From Viridothelium virens (lineage: Eukaryota; Ascomycota; Dothideomycetes; Trypetheliales; Trypetheliaceae): DNA of 64,000 bases. A program made the translations under genes and the position numbers. Where the stretch lies: positions 248,001 to 312,000 of the forward strand of contig ML991798.1 in assembly GCA_010094025.1 (NCBI GenBank), given 5' to 3'. Within the stretch, counting starts at the first letter, position 1, and every line of letters starts with the position of its first letter. Below the pieces are notes generated by a model that did not search any database, was not told where the DNA came from, and saw only the letters and a list, made by a program, of their open reading frames with translations. This document shows positions 24,287 through 35,100 of this stretch, one piece after another.

Positions 24287-25325
24287 TTAGTAGCGTTGAA
24301 GAAGATCTTGCATGCGCTTGTCCGTAGTCCCCTTTGCAATTGTCTAGTAAGTCAAAGTCAATACCTGGAATTTCTCTTCAAGAGACAGGAAGGATAATAC
24401 TCACGTCTTTGAGGTTCTGTATGATCTTCACGACATCCTCAAATTTTTTCGATTCCGCCATCGTCAAATCCAGCTTCTGTCTCAACTTCTCATTCTCCCG
24501 CTCAAGCTTCATTTTCTCTTCCTTCTCTGCTCTCATCCTAAATTCGAGCTCTTGCAGCCGCGCCTTCTCAGCTTCCGCCCTCTTCCGGAGAAGCTGTATT
24601 TCCGGTTGAAGCTTCTTCATCTCTTCTTGCACCGCCGATTTCTCTGCTTCCACGTTCTTGAGCTTCATGCCAGACTCTTCGAGGCGCTCTCTATGCTCGT
24701 CGATCTCACGGTGGGCATCTTGCAGCAACGACACGACATCGCGCTTCCCTCCCACGCCCTCATCCAAGACAAAGCGCAGAGCGGACATCGTAATTTCCTT
24801 ACTTTCTTTCTCGAGCGATTCCAACGCTGTGCGCCCAGTCGTCACGAGATTCTGGGACTGCTTCAAACGCTCCGAGAGATTGGTCCGGGCAGTGCTGCGA
24901 GTTGTCTCCGCGAGGACTTCTTCGATTTGCACGTTCAGCGTGGATAAGGCTTTGATTTTGGCAGAGGGTTCAAGGTGCGACACGCGAGGAGCGAGTCTGC
25001 GGACTTTATTGAGGATCTCCTTCTTGTGCTGGCTGTCGACTGTTGCGGTTTGCTGGTTGGGGACAATAGGTCTCGCAGATCCTGCTCCAGTGGCTTTTTT
25101 CGTTACCGTAGAAGCCGCTTTTCCCCTTTCCCGAGTAGTTTGCTTGGGCTGCTTGCGATTTGGTTTGATATCGCCGTTGAGCTGTACCTTCTGGTCAGGT
25201 ACATGAGTGGGCCTGACTAGTGCTCAGCTATCTCAAGACTGACAGACTGAACAAGGGTTTTCTTAGATGTGAGTTGTGGCCTTGGCGGCAGATGGCTTGT
25301 CTCAACTCAGATGGCGCCTGCCCAT
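24287..25325 (-). CDS. coiled-coil protein of unknown function
   Basis: Main exon 25216-24405, last exon 24343-24287 (TIAKGTTDKRMQDLLQRY, phase 0, GTGAGT donor). The first exon is uncertain: a 19-nt exon 25325-25307 (MGRRHL) joined to RPTHVPDQK fits the phase but uses a weak GTTGAG donor. The total would be about 295 residues. A basic, Thr/Ala-rich N-terminus of about 70 residues is followed by KKEILNKVRRLAPRVSHLEP and helices. A long coiled coil then runs from about residue 170 to 270, rich in Glu/Lys/Leu (EKARLQELEFRMRAEKEEKM). There is no catalytic motif. Proteins of this kind are often cytoskeletal or kinetochore-linked, but nothing here shows that. Confidence 0.6.
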
Positions 25326-25484
25326 GACGTTTTCGTAAGTGAATGATGGTATGGTTATTTACGTCCCTCACACATCTTTCAAGGCTGCCGGTGTGAGAAG
25401 CAAACATCTTCTTTTAGTGAGAGGCGAGAACACTGCCGATATCTTGATGATGTTCAATATTCCTATGGTCTTATGTTTCTTTGC

Positions 25485-27121
25485 CTACACAGTAATCATG
25501 ACTGAGGCGTTCTTATACCAACTCAACAGTGGATTCTCGCCATTCCGCGTCTGCGTATCCTCCACGTAAGCCCACCGCTTCACAAACTCCTCGTGAGTCA
25601 AGACTCTTGTCAGCTTCCCTGTAATCGCACGATACATCTCCTCCATCATGCCAAAGTCCGTTGGGAACAAGATGTCAAAATAACCTTGCTGAACCTACAC
25701 ATGCCGTATTAGCGCATCTCCTTGTCACAGAGACTGACCATTGCAGACAGTAGAGCCTGCGCTAGAACTCACCAGGGGCGTGCTCACAGGCACCATCCTC
25801 CGCCGATACCGCGTCTGCACCACCGGCGCATTCACCCCTTCCACCGCATCCGGCAACGCCCGAAAATCGCTCGTCACCAGCCGATGTGCCGGGAAATACT
25901 CATACAGCACGTCGAAAAACTGCATCAGCCGCGTGGGGATCCACTCTGGACGCGTCAGATTGGGCGCCAGCGGGAGCAAGGACTGTAGATGCCGCCGCAT
26001 GCTCGATCCCAGGAGATTGCTGCTCGCACTATACTTGGGGCTTGCAGCGCGGCGCACGCGTAGGAAGCGAGCGGCGACCGGATCGAGGGTGCGCGTGTAG
26101 AACTCGAAGAAGTCGCCGTTGGCATCCACGAGGACGCTGCCCTGTAGGGGGACCTCGGTAACGGGATCGAAGCGCAGGCAGTCGTGGGCGAAGTTGTCGA
26201 AGACCTCGAGAGCGAGGAAGAAGCAGGGGGAGGAGACGTAGGTGGTCCAGTCGAAGATGGAGCGGTTGATGATCTCGACTTTGGCGAGGTGGCCCTCGGC
26301 GTTGAGGGAGTGGGAGAGCTGTTTGTTTTGGAGGTGGGCGAGGGTGTTGGAGACCTCGATGACTTTGAATTTGGTGCGGGCATAGACTTCGGGATCGGTG
26401 TCGCGGATGTAGTCGAGAATGTTGAGCATGAGTGTTCCATTGCCAGCTCCCATCTCGTAGATGAGGAGGTCGTGATAGGGGTACAGCGACAACTTGTAGT
26501 TTGTGACCAAGTACCGTGCAATTGTTTCCCCATAGTACGGTCTGAACAATTCTGTCGGTGTATGCCAAAGCTGTCGCGTCTCGTCTAGCTCTTTTTCGTC
26601 TAGTTTATCCTCGAAGCTTGTATACCTTTCTCCTAACAATCTGTAGAAATCTGGCTCGTCGCGCATCCTGTTGAATTCGAAAGGCTTTCCGGGACTAAAG
26701 ATCACGGCTTGCTTCGTGAAGTAGCCATAATTAGGATTGTACAGCGAATCTGAAGTACGATAGTCAGCGTGAAGGTTCTGCCAGAGATATTGAATCTCAT
26801 CTTACCTTCTATGAAGTCCCTCATGAGCATTTTGACCCGTCGAGGCCTTTCGCGCCGAGACCTTAGCATATCCGATGTTACTGTAGGATAACGCTTGAAC
26901 TCTTCGGTCTTGTCTTCAGGCATATAATCTGATCGCGGCTGCCATATGATTTGCGTGCGCTTGTCCGGTCCATGTTTGCTAATGCTGCTTCTGAAGCCCC
27001 GAAGCTGGCGACGACAATTCGCGCAGATATACTGTGGCCGTCTACTCGAGAGTGAATTGAGACCTCTTGTTCCTTGCAGGGCCTGTCTGCTGAGAGAAGG
27101 AATGGCGACGCGAAATTCCAT
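25485..27121 (-). CDS. mitochondrial protein arginine methyltransferase, NDUFAF7/MidA family
   Basis: Three exons: 27121-26806, 26749-25773 and 25694-25485, giving 500 residues. The first join completes an Asp codon (G|AT) to give EGDSLYNPNYGYFTKQA; the second is phase 0 before VQQGYF. The N-terminus (MEFRVAIPSLSRQALQGTRG) is basic and amphipathic, as in a mitochondrial presequence. The SAM-binding core shows LLIYEMGAGNGTLMLNIL (motif I) and LALEVFDNFAHD. NDUFAF7 dimethylates an arginine of a complex I core subunit during assembly in the matrix. The start was taken at the first Met before the presequence-like segment; an upstream in-frame Met would add 44 unlikely residues. The gene lies head to head with the MCY1-like gene, with 158 nt between starts. 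Confidence 0.88.
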
Positions 27122-27279
27122 AGGACTGGGAGTAGCTTTGTGAGAGGGGAGGTCAAGCTCTTTTCCCGATGCAACAACTTTTCGATCCTTCACGTCATCT
27201 ACGCGCGGAAATACACCTTGATAGACAAGAAACAAATGTTCGAACAGCGGCAACTATTGGGAGCAGCCAAAATTTCAGG
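27122..27279. promoter_or_regulatory. compact bidirectional promoter, NDUFAF7-like / MCY1-like
   Basis: Only 158 nt separate the divergent start codons of two genes for mitochondrial proteins. Both promoters must overlap here or reach into the neighbours. I see no TATA box in the right place. Confidence 0.5.
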
Positions 27280-28771
27280 ATGGGTCAGATGGACCAATAT
27301 TCTCGTTGGTCCATTGTCGTAGCGTTTGCTACAGGCGTCTTTGTCTCCGTGGCCTTCCAGGCAATATATGCGCACGGTGATAAAGAGCAGAGGCAAAGAA
27401 AATCCAGCACTCAATCTGCGTCTTCACGCAATGTCGAAGTACGCTCGCTTGAGAGTTCGAGCATCAAGGAAGGCATTGAAGGATGTATTGGCAATACGCC
27501 CTTAGTCCGAATCAAATCTCTTTCAGAAGAAACGGGCTGCGAGATTCTTGCCAAAGCCGAGTTCTTAAATGGCGCTGGCAATAGCCCCAAGGATCGTGCA
27601 GCATCGAGTATCATTTCAATGGTAATCCATATATCTATTGAATTTGCGATTCTCAAGTGACCATTACTGTAGGCAGAAGAACAAGGGCTCTTAAGACCAA
27701 ATTCTGGAGACGTAATTTACGAGGGCACAGTAGGGTCAGACCAAGCCAGCCCCTTCACAAACACTGATTTCGTAGTCTGACAGTTCATGATTGCAGATCG
27801 ACAGGAATCTCCCTTGCAGCCATCGCCCGAGCTCGTGGCTACAATGCGCATATGTAAGCCCCTGCTCCCTCCCCACCACCAAGTATCAATCCACCTTCTC
27901 ATCTCCCTTCCAGCTGCATGCCCTCCGACCAATCCACCGAAAAGTCCTCGCTCCTCCTCCACCTCGGCGCCACCGTCGACCGCGTCCCCCCGGCCTCCAT
28001 CATCGACCCGAACCACTTCGTCAACAGGGCCCGCACCCTCGCCGCCGCGCACACGACGTCTCCGACGCAGCCCGGCCGCGGCTTCTTCGCCGACCAGTTT
28101 GAGACGGCCGCGAACTGGCGCGCGCATTTCGAGGGGACGGGCCCGGAGATCCTGGCGCAGGCGGGAGGGCAGCTCGACGCGTTTGTGGCGGGGGCAGGGA
28201 CCGGAGGGACGATCTCTGGGGTGGCACGGTGTTTGAAGGGGAGGCTGGGGAGGGGAGGGGTGCGCATTGTGTTGGCGGATCCGCAGGGGAGTGGGCTGTG
28301 GAATAAGATCAAGTATGGGGTCATGTTTGATGTGAAGGAGAGGGAGGGAACGAGGAGGAGGCATCAGGTGGATTCGATTGTGGAAGGGATTGGACTGAAT
28401 CGGATGACGGAGAATTTTGAGGCGGGGCGGACGCTGATTGACGATGCAGTGAGAGTGACGGATGAACAGGCAATGGCTATGGCTCAGTGGCTCGTAGAGA
28501 AAGATGGGATCTTTGCGGGGAGTAGCAGTGCAGTGAACTGTAAGTTTTATTTCTCTCTATGGAATATTCACTCAGGTAATCTCTTGCTAATGCTGTTCTA
28601 GGCGTGGCCGCTACCAAAGTTGCCCTAGAGCTGGGACCCGGTCATCGTATTGTGACCTTGCTCTGTGACCCAGGGACAAGGCACTTGTCAAAATTCTGGG
28701 CAAAGGCGGGAACTGTAGGGAACAAGACTGACACGAAGCTCGTCGACGTCTTGCATACGGATGGATCGTAA
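27280..28771 (+). CDS. MCY1: membrane-anchored cysteine-synthase-like protein (Mcy1 type)
   Basis: Five exons: 27280-27621, 27673-27734, 27797-27853, 27914-28539 and 28602-28771, giving 418 residues. All phases agree. One hydrophobic segment near the N-terminus ([20 protein letters not shown]) followed by a short charged linker fits an outer-membrane anchor, as for yeast Mcy1 (YGR012W). The fold-type II PLP domain follows: [20 protein letters not shown], the PLP Lys about 104 in NSPKDRAAS, the phosphate-binding Gly-rich loop [15 protein letters not shown], and [17 protein letters not shown]. The substrate loop reads GTVGSTG instead of the TSGNTG of true O-acetylserine sulfhydrylases. This divergence suggests a different or lost activity. 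Exon 4 is much more GC-rich than exon 1. Convergent with the Scm3-Myb gene, 54 nt between stops. Confidence 0.88.
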
Positions 28772-28825
28772 CAAGAAGGCCATGCGCACCACAGAAGCCC
28801 CGATGCAAAGCCAGCATTCTCTCCA

Positions 28826-31800
28826 CTAAGTCGCCAATTCATCTTCGGACCCTGAATCATCTAATGCTGAACTGGCTGGATCACCACACAAGCTGCCTTT
28901 ATAGCAGATCTTCTTTTCGGATCTTGCTCTTGCACGCGACTCGGGCGAGTGTGAAGAAGCACGTGAATCGCTGAAACTCTCAATAGTGTCTGGACTCATT
29001 GCAGCGTTCCTGAGCTGCTCGGAGAATGTCGGTTGGAGTGGGCTGAGATTGGTAGACACTGAAGATTCTTTATTTGCGGCATGGTCCAATAGCTGATTTT
29101 GGCTAGACTTGGCCGTGATTGGAGCCTCTTCGACTGCACTGTGTCCCTCTCCCTGATCTAGGCCTGGGCTGGCCGTCGCGGAAGAGGCGCCTATCACGCT
29201 CGGGCTGCGCGAATCATGCTGGACTGGTCTGCGTATCGGGGAAAATTCCCTATTGGAACTTGGGTTCCATGCTTGATTCGGAGTCTGCCTAGGTGTCACT
29301 GGAGCTTGTTTGCTCACGATGGCTCTCAATAGCTCGTCTGTACTTTTCTTGGGAGGAAATAGAGGCTGCATCATCATCGTAGGCATCCATGGCTGGTTTG
29401 TGTGTGGGTTGTTAGAAGAGGGAGTTATCGGAGTAGGTCTCCATGGTTGATCCATATAGGGCTCGGGTGGTTCTCTAGGCTTCTTCGCAGGACGTCCGAC
29501 TGACCGACGTGCATTATAATTCCTCCTAGTTCGACGATAACTTTGTTGCTCGTCTGAAACTGGTGGCATTGCATTTGCTGTGTCTGCCAATGATGGACTT
29601 GACTCTGGCGCCAGAACTGTACCTGGCTGAACTCTTGATGAAGTCTCGTCGGTGATAACGGGCTGCTCATTACTACCTTGTGGTGTAGCATCGGTGTTCG
29701 ATCCATTCCCAGGCCCAAAGGTGACTCTTCGATGTTCGTTTGTCGGTTGATCCTGTTCCGCCTTCTTGTCAAGGTCTCTAGCAACAGTGTAATACCGAAG
29801 CTGCACAGCACCAAGAGTTCGATAGGGGAAGTGTTCCCGAATCTCGGCCCAGCTTTTCCTCTCCACATCACGCATCCGATGCAAGTCCCACTCCTCGTCT
29901 GATTCCCATGCTCGCTGATGAGACATTTGCTCGCGCTTGTTGGGTCTAAGAGAATTCCCATCGGCGCGGTCTTCGGGAAGCAAATAGTCTCCATCCCTAA
30001 TCCTTGGCGTGTCTCGAAGAAGATAGTAGCGCTGGCGAATGTTCTTTGTAGTTCTGCCGGGAAATTTATCTGCGATCCTTTCCCAACACATATGCGCTAC
30101 TTCCTTCCAATGGCGCAGTTGCTCCAGCTCGATATTGGTCCAGCCTTGCACTCTCATCTCATTTCTCAAAGATTCACCGGCGGATCCAACTGACCCAGCA
30201 AGATTTTCCTCAGGATTGCGTCCCACCCGTTCTTGATTTGTTGGCGTAGTGCTGGTTAGATCTAGGTATCGCCTTTGGATAGAAATCTCACTCCTATTCG
30301 TTATTTTCCTTGCGATTTCTTCCCAAGGCAATCTTTCAGTCTCCCGCAAGTGAAGGATGAGCTCATCATCTTCCTTGTCCCACCTTTCTGGCTTCCCATT
30401 ATCTTCATCATGACTATTCTCCTTGATCTTCCAGGATCCATCCTCGCCCAGATAGACGTCTGGTTTGTGAAGAGAGTAATATCGCTGCTGCAACGACCGA
30501 TACGTACGCCGGGGAAAGTGCTTTGCGACATCGGGCCATTTGTGCCTTTGAAAGTATCTTAATTCTAAGAGTCTTCGGTCGTCTTCGCTATTCCATTTTT
30601 TGAAGTGTTCAGCGTCTCCCACTCGCATATCAGGTCTGCAATTATTCAGCGGATTGACTTGACCTGGCCACTTGGTTTTTGCTATTGATGGCGGTGGCCC
30701 ACTATCTTCTCTATTTTTAGGCTCTCCAGATACTTGATCCAATGGGACATCTGTTTCCCACTGACTTTCATCAAGCTCATTCCTGTCCTGCGAGACTGCT
30801 TCGTTCTCCATCGAACCCTCCAAAAGCTCGTCTTCCACAACCATGGCTGAACGCGTTTCATCTCCTTGATTCTGAGGCTGACCTGTGCACCATGAGAGCA
30901 ACAAAGGATCTATGTTCGTATCCTGTGGATCGGGGTATACATTATGGTTTGATAGGTTCCCTGGCTGCTCTCCCCCTTTCCCTTGTTCCTGTGATTCTGT
31001 AGCTGTCTTGATGTGAACTGTTCCTTCTGCCTGCATTGACGAGTTAACCTGAAGGGACGGATCGATAACATTGTGATCATCTAAATTCTCATTGGCCGAA
31101 AGATAGGAAGACGGGCTATCACGATCATCGTGTTCCTGCATCTGCTGTTCATGGACCGAGTCCTCAGGTGGGATACCTCGATGCGCTGCATTTTCGAGCA
31201 TCAACTTCTTGTTTAATGCTCTTTGGCGCTCAAGCTCTTGGCGCAGTCGATTATCCTCTCGTGCTGGTTTCATAAGATTGTAGTAGCGTTGCTGAATAGT
31301 TCGGTAGGATCTTGACGGGAAATGCTGAACGATCTCCGGCCAGTCTTTGTTCTCCACATTTTTGAGACGAAGTAAAAGATTGTCCTGTTCTTCTGTCCAT
31401 CGCCAAGTCGATGTATCCGGTGTCTCAGACTGCTCAAGCCGACGCTTAGTATTTGCAGAATACTCAGCTCCACCTCCCGCTTCACCTCCCTCTATAGAGT
31501 TCTGGGGCTCATGATACGCGTCGGCTCGGTCAACTCCGTCCAGGTCAGAATGGTAGTCAGGCTCATCTTTGATGGAGGTATCCGAATCATAAGAGGCCTC
31601 TGCTCCCAAGGTCCGCCGCTCTGTCAATGGGACATTCTCATTCAGAGCTTCAACATTGGGAGTCCCGTGCGTCTGCTCATTCTGTCTGAACAGTTCGTCA
31701 CTCTCGCGGATGATGGTCGGGTCGATTGGGATTTCTTGATCATTTTCCTGGTTGGATAGCTCCATGTGTGCCATTCGGGATTTGGAAATGGCGTGAACTC

Positions 31801-32852
31801 TTCTCACCTCCGCGGCTGGGGTCAGTGGCTTTGAAGATGCCCACAACGAGCGACGTTCAGGGGTAGGTTGTGTTTGTTGTGCGAGCTTATTCGCCTGTGG
31901 TGAGATTAATTTGCGTTTCTTGTTTGCATGCGGTCCTTGCGTAAAATTCTGATCAAGATTCGCGTCATCACGTTCTCGACGATGGGCAGACTTTTGTGCT
32001 GATGCTGATAGGAGGTTTCCTGAATGTTCAGATCGGTGGAGACGTTGATCCACGAAATCGGCTACTTGCTTAGCGATAGCCTGTCCGAGTTCTGAAACAT
32101 CACGTTCATCAAATAATTGTTGGTGGCCTGATGGGCGATTAGATTCCATGCCATTCCCGGTGCTTTTGTCCAAGCGTCTTTCGTTGCTGAGCTTTTGCCT
32201 GCGAGTAGCTCCACCATCCGAGGAGTAGCGAGGAGCTTTACGTTTGTTTGAAGAGGATCTCTGGGCGGTGTTGGACAGATGGAGACTCGACTTTAGATAT
32301 TTGGTAGTGAGATTGACAATCTGGTTTCTGAAGTCACTATCTTTTTCAAGACCGTCCACATCTTCCTCAGTGTGATCATCCATGCCTTCTTCATCACCAT
32401 CGTAAGCGTCGCCGAGCTCGTCGGCCTATAAAGCTGTGATGAGCGCAAAGGTAAAAGCACTACAAGATTGAACCCACGCTCGAAGTGCTGCAATCTGATT
32501 CTTCAGTTCTCCATCCGCTCTCAGATTGCGTGTCATCGTCGGAGATGACGATAGGCTCCTCGTATAACAGATTGGCCGTGAAAGCTCTAACGAAACGATG
32601 TGCTTGATCATTTCCCACGTCACGTTCATCTTTCATGTGCATCAAATGGCCATTGTCAACGACAACCTCTCCTGTTTCGAGGTCAATCTCGTCCCCCACG
32701 TTTGTAAAGTCCCGCGAATATTTTTCATATATTTTACTGAAGGTTCCCTCGAGGCGACGGTCATTCTCGTAACGCTTGCGAGCCAACTCACTCCAGTCGT
32801 TTGGCGAATTGGGTTGTCGAGGCGGCGGTGTTTCGTGCTGCTCATTAGCCAT
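28826..32852 (-). CDS. Scm3 CENP-A chaperone domain fused to five Myb/SANT repeats
   Basis: Two exons, 32852-32478 and 32425-28826, joined in phase 0, giving 1324 residues. The N-terminal exon carries the Scm3 signature (about residues 33-73): TFSKIYEKYSRDF, GDEIDLETGEVVVDNGHL. Scm3/HJURP proteins bind CENP-A/H4 and load it at centromeres. The long second exon has a basic linker and then five Myb/SANT repeats near residues 463, 734, 804, 884 and 963: WRWTEEQDNLLLRLKNVENK, KWNSEDDRRLLELRYF, RWDKEDDELILHLRETERLP, GWTNIELEQLRHWKEVAHMC and AWESDEEWDLHRMRDVERKS. Most end in a QQRYY or QLRYY motif. The Pro-rich tail has repeated PW-containing units (DQPWRPTP, NQPWMPT, NQAWNPS). Scm3 with Myb repeats is known from filamentous fungi; the repeat number here is what I count. 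Confidence 0.88.
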
Positions 32853-33164
32853 GACATATGTGGGAGGTCAACCACAAGAAAGGACAAAATCCATGTGGAA
32901 GGCTTTGTTTCAAAAAGTTCTCGCTTGTACTTGAGCATGAATTGAGAGACAGGGGTGCAACTGCCAAAAGTTAGAGTCGGATGTCGGAGTTGTAGAACAG
33001 CAATCGCGGGGAACGCGTGAGCGAGTCGCGATCGCGCTCGCGTCATACCCATTCCCCACGTGATCAGTACTTTAATGGGCATTCATCTGATCCTATCTAT
33101 CAAAAGCATGCTTAGCAGAAGATCAGACGGCACCAGAATGCTCAGAGCATAGCCGTAGACAGAC
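32853..33164. promoter_or_regulatory. bidirectional promoter, Scm3-Myb / ATG6
   Basis: 312 nt between divergent starts. It contains a perfect ACGCGT at 33013-33018 and, directly after it, a near-perfect palindrome at 33020-33040 (GCGAG-T-CGCGATCGCG-CTCGC, one extra base in the left arm). Both lie about 160-190 nt upstream of the Scm3 start. Confidence 0.45.
33013..33018. promoter_or_regulatory. ACGCGT (MCB-like) box in the Scm3/ATG6 promoter
   Basis: A perfect ACGCGT hexamer. In yeasts MBF drives G1/S genes through this site, which would suit a CENP-A chaperone. The link is inference. Confidence 0.4.
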
Positions 33165-34769
33165 ATGTACTGTCAAAAATGCAAGACACCGCTCAGGCTC
33201 GACCCTTCACTTGAGCATCTTAGCCCCGCGGCCTTCAAAATACTCGCCGGTCCGTCAAAGAACTTTTCAAAAAAAGCCTAAAATCCCTCCTTGCTGATGT
33301 CTGATAGAGTCTGGCGCCTCCAATGACCAGCAGTCGGTCGAATCTAGCAAGAGGTGAGCAGATACCATCTCCTTGGTCAAGGCTATTCTGAGAGGTCGTG
33401 AACTAGACCAAAGAATGCTCCTTCTACAAGGCCGCTGTATCCCCAGGATCGTCATGAACACTATGTACGTGCCAGTGCGGCCAAGGGACCAGCTGTTTCC
33501 ACAAAGCGGATGCCGACAGATGGCAATACATCCGGAGGAAAAGACCATCCTGCGATGTCCTTTATCATGCTTAGCGAGTCCCAGATAACTCCTCCGTCGA
33601 CCGTGCGAACTTCAGACCAAGAGAATGGTCGAGATGAGACGAAGCCGCGCAATGGGGATATAGCAATTCATGGAGGCTACAAAGAAGGGTTTCTGTCGCA
33701 AAAAGCCGAGGCAAATGCTCGACTTTTTGATATATTATCATCACGTTCTGACATAGACCATCCGGTCTGTGCAGAATGTGCAGAATTGCTTGTTGAGGGT
33801 TTGGAGAAGAGATTGGCTAGCGCGACGCGAGAACGTGACGCATATGTGCAGTACGTCAAGCAGACATCGATAAGTATACCCTCCCAAGAAGACCTCGACG
33901 AGGCTCAGCAAGAGCTTGAAAAAACTCGCAAGAAAGAGGGCGAGCTTTTCACCGAACTCAAAAGACTGGAGGAAGAAAAAGCATCCATGGACGCAGAAAT
34001 CGAGCGCCTCACCCGGGAAGCCTCTGAACTAGATGAAGAAGAAGCAGCGTTCTGGAGAGAACGGAACGCCTTCAATACAACGCTGACACGTTTTCAAAAT
34101 GAGCGAGATGCCCTGAATGCACAACATGAACATGATGTCAAGCAGCTGGAACGTTTGCAGCGTACGAATGTATACAATGATGCGTTCAGCATTGGTCACG
34201 ATGGCTATTATGGCACAATCAATGGCTTGCGTTTAGGAAGACTCTCTAATCCGCTTGTGGAGTGGCCTGAGATAAACGCAGCATGGGGTCAAACGTGTCT
34301 ACTCCTCGCGACAGTGGCCGAGAAATTGCGCTTCAATTTTCAAGGTTACACTTTGAATCCCGTAGGCTCCACCTCCACAGTGAACAAGATCGAGTATCCA
34401 CAGTCTGCTACTGGCAACGACCCATCACATCCGGCCAAGCCCAAAGTCACGACTCTGGAGCTGTATTGCAATGGAGACGTACCCCTCGGCCTTGCGTTTC
34501 TACATCGTCGCTTCGACAGTGCAATGGTGGCATTTCTGGAGTGCCTACGTCAGCTGGGCGACCATGTCGAACAGACCGGACTTGGTGTTGCAGGGCTCAA
34601 AATGCCATATGCAATCAAGAAGGATAAGATTGGTGACGCAAGCATCAAATTTGGTTTTAATCAAGAGGAAGTCTGGACGAAAGCCTGCAAATACACGCTG
34701 ACATGTTGCAAGTATTTGCTAGCCCAAGCGAGTAATGAAAATAGCGCAAACAAGCAAAGTGTTCCTTGA
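33165..34769 (+). CDS. ATG6: autophagy protein Atg6/Vps30 (Beclin 1)
   Basis: Three exons: 33165-33249, 33308-33353 and 33407-34769, giving 497 residues. The first two exons are very short. Exon 1 opens with the conserved MYCQKCKTPLRLDPSLEHL. Exon 2 joins inside Glu and Arg codons, and exon 3 continues with PLYPQDRHEHYVRASAAKGP and the Beclin motif AMSFIMLSESQ. A CxxC in CAECAEL precedes a long coiled coil (about 215-320, EELEKTRKKEGELFTELK type). The C-terminal BARA domain shows YNDAFSIGHDGYYGTINGLRLGRL and VEWPEINAAWGQTCLLL. Atg6 is a subunit of the Vps34 phosphatidylinositol 3-kinase complexes in autophagy and vacuolar sorting. Length agrees with fungal orthologues. Confidence 0.92.
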
Positions 34770-35100
34770 GAAGGTAATGGATGGAGCCATTTCACAGGGT
34801 CCTTCCGACAGCATAGAGGGAAAGTGACATTCACGGATGTTAGATATCTGACGACCCGTTCTTATGGAATTTAGGAGCTTGTACAGTGCCATACCGTTCA
34901 AGACGAGTCATGGTGGTAATGATACCCAAGAGGAAGCGAGATTTCACTGTACAATACAATCCCCATGCGGAATTATCTTACTCAGAGTTATGCCTGTGTG
35001 CAAACACGTACAAAATGGAAGAGCTAGCGACAAGTTCCTGGCTATTCACAATGCGACTCACTCCATACAATGCTAGCATCCCTTTTTCACGTCCCTACCA
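34770..35100. other. intergenic, convergent 3' ends
   Basis: 331 nt between the convergent stops of ATG6 and the semialdehyde dehydrogenase. Presumed 3' UTRs. Nothing else seen. Confidence 0.5.

Noticed and set aside
25955-26588. Long open frames on both strands within the NDUFAF7-like gene
   Set aside because: They are Ser/Pro/Arg-rich or Gly/Val/Glu-rich shadows of a GC-rich exon; the third frame carries the SAM-binding motifs and joins the neighbouring exons.
27717-28364. 215-residue minus-strand frame opposite MCY1
   Set aside because: Composition is Arg/Pro-rich without a domain; the plus strand carries the PLP-enzyme motifs.
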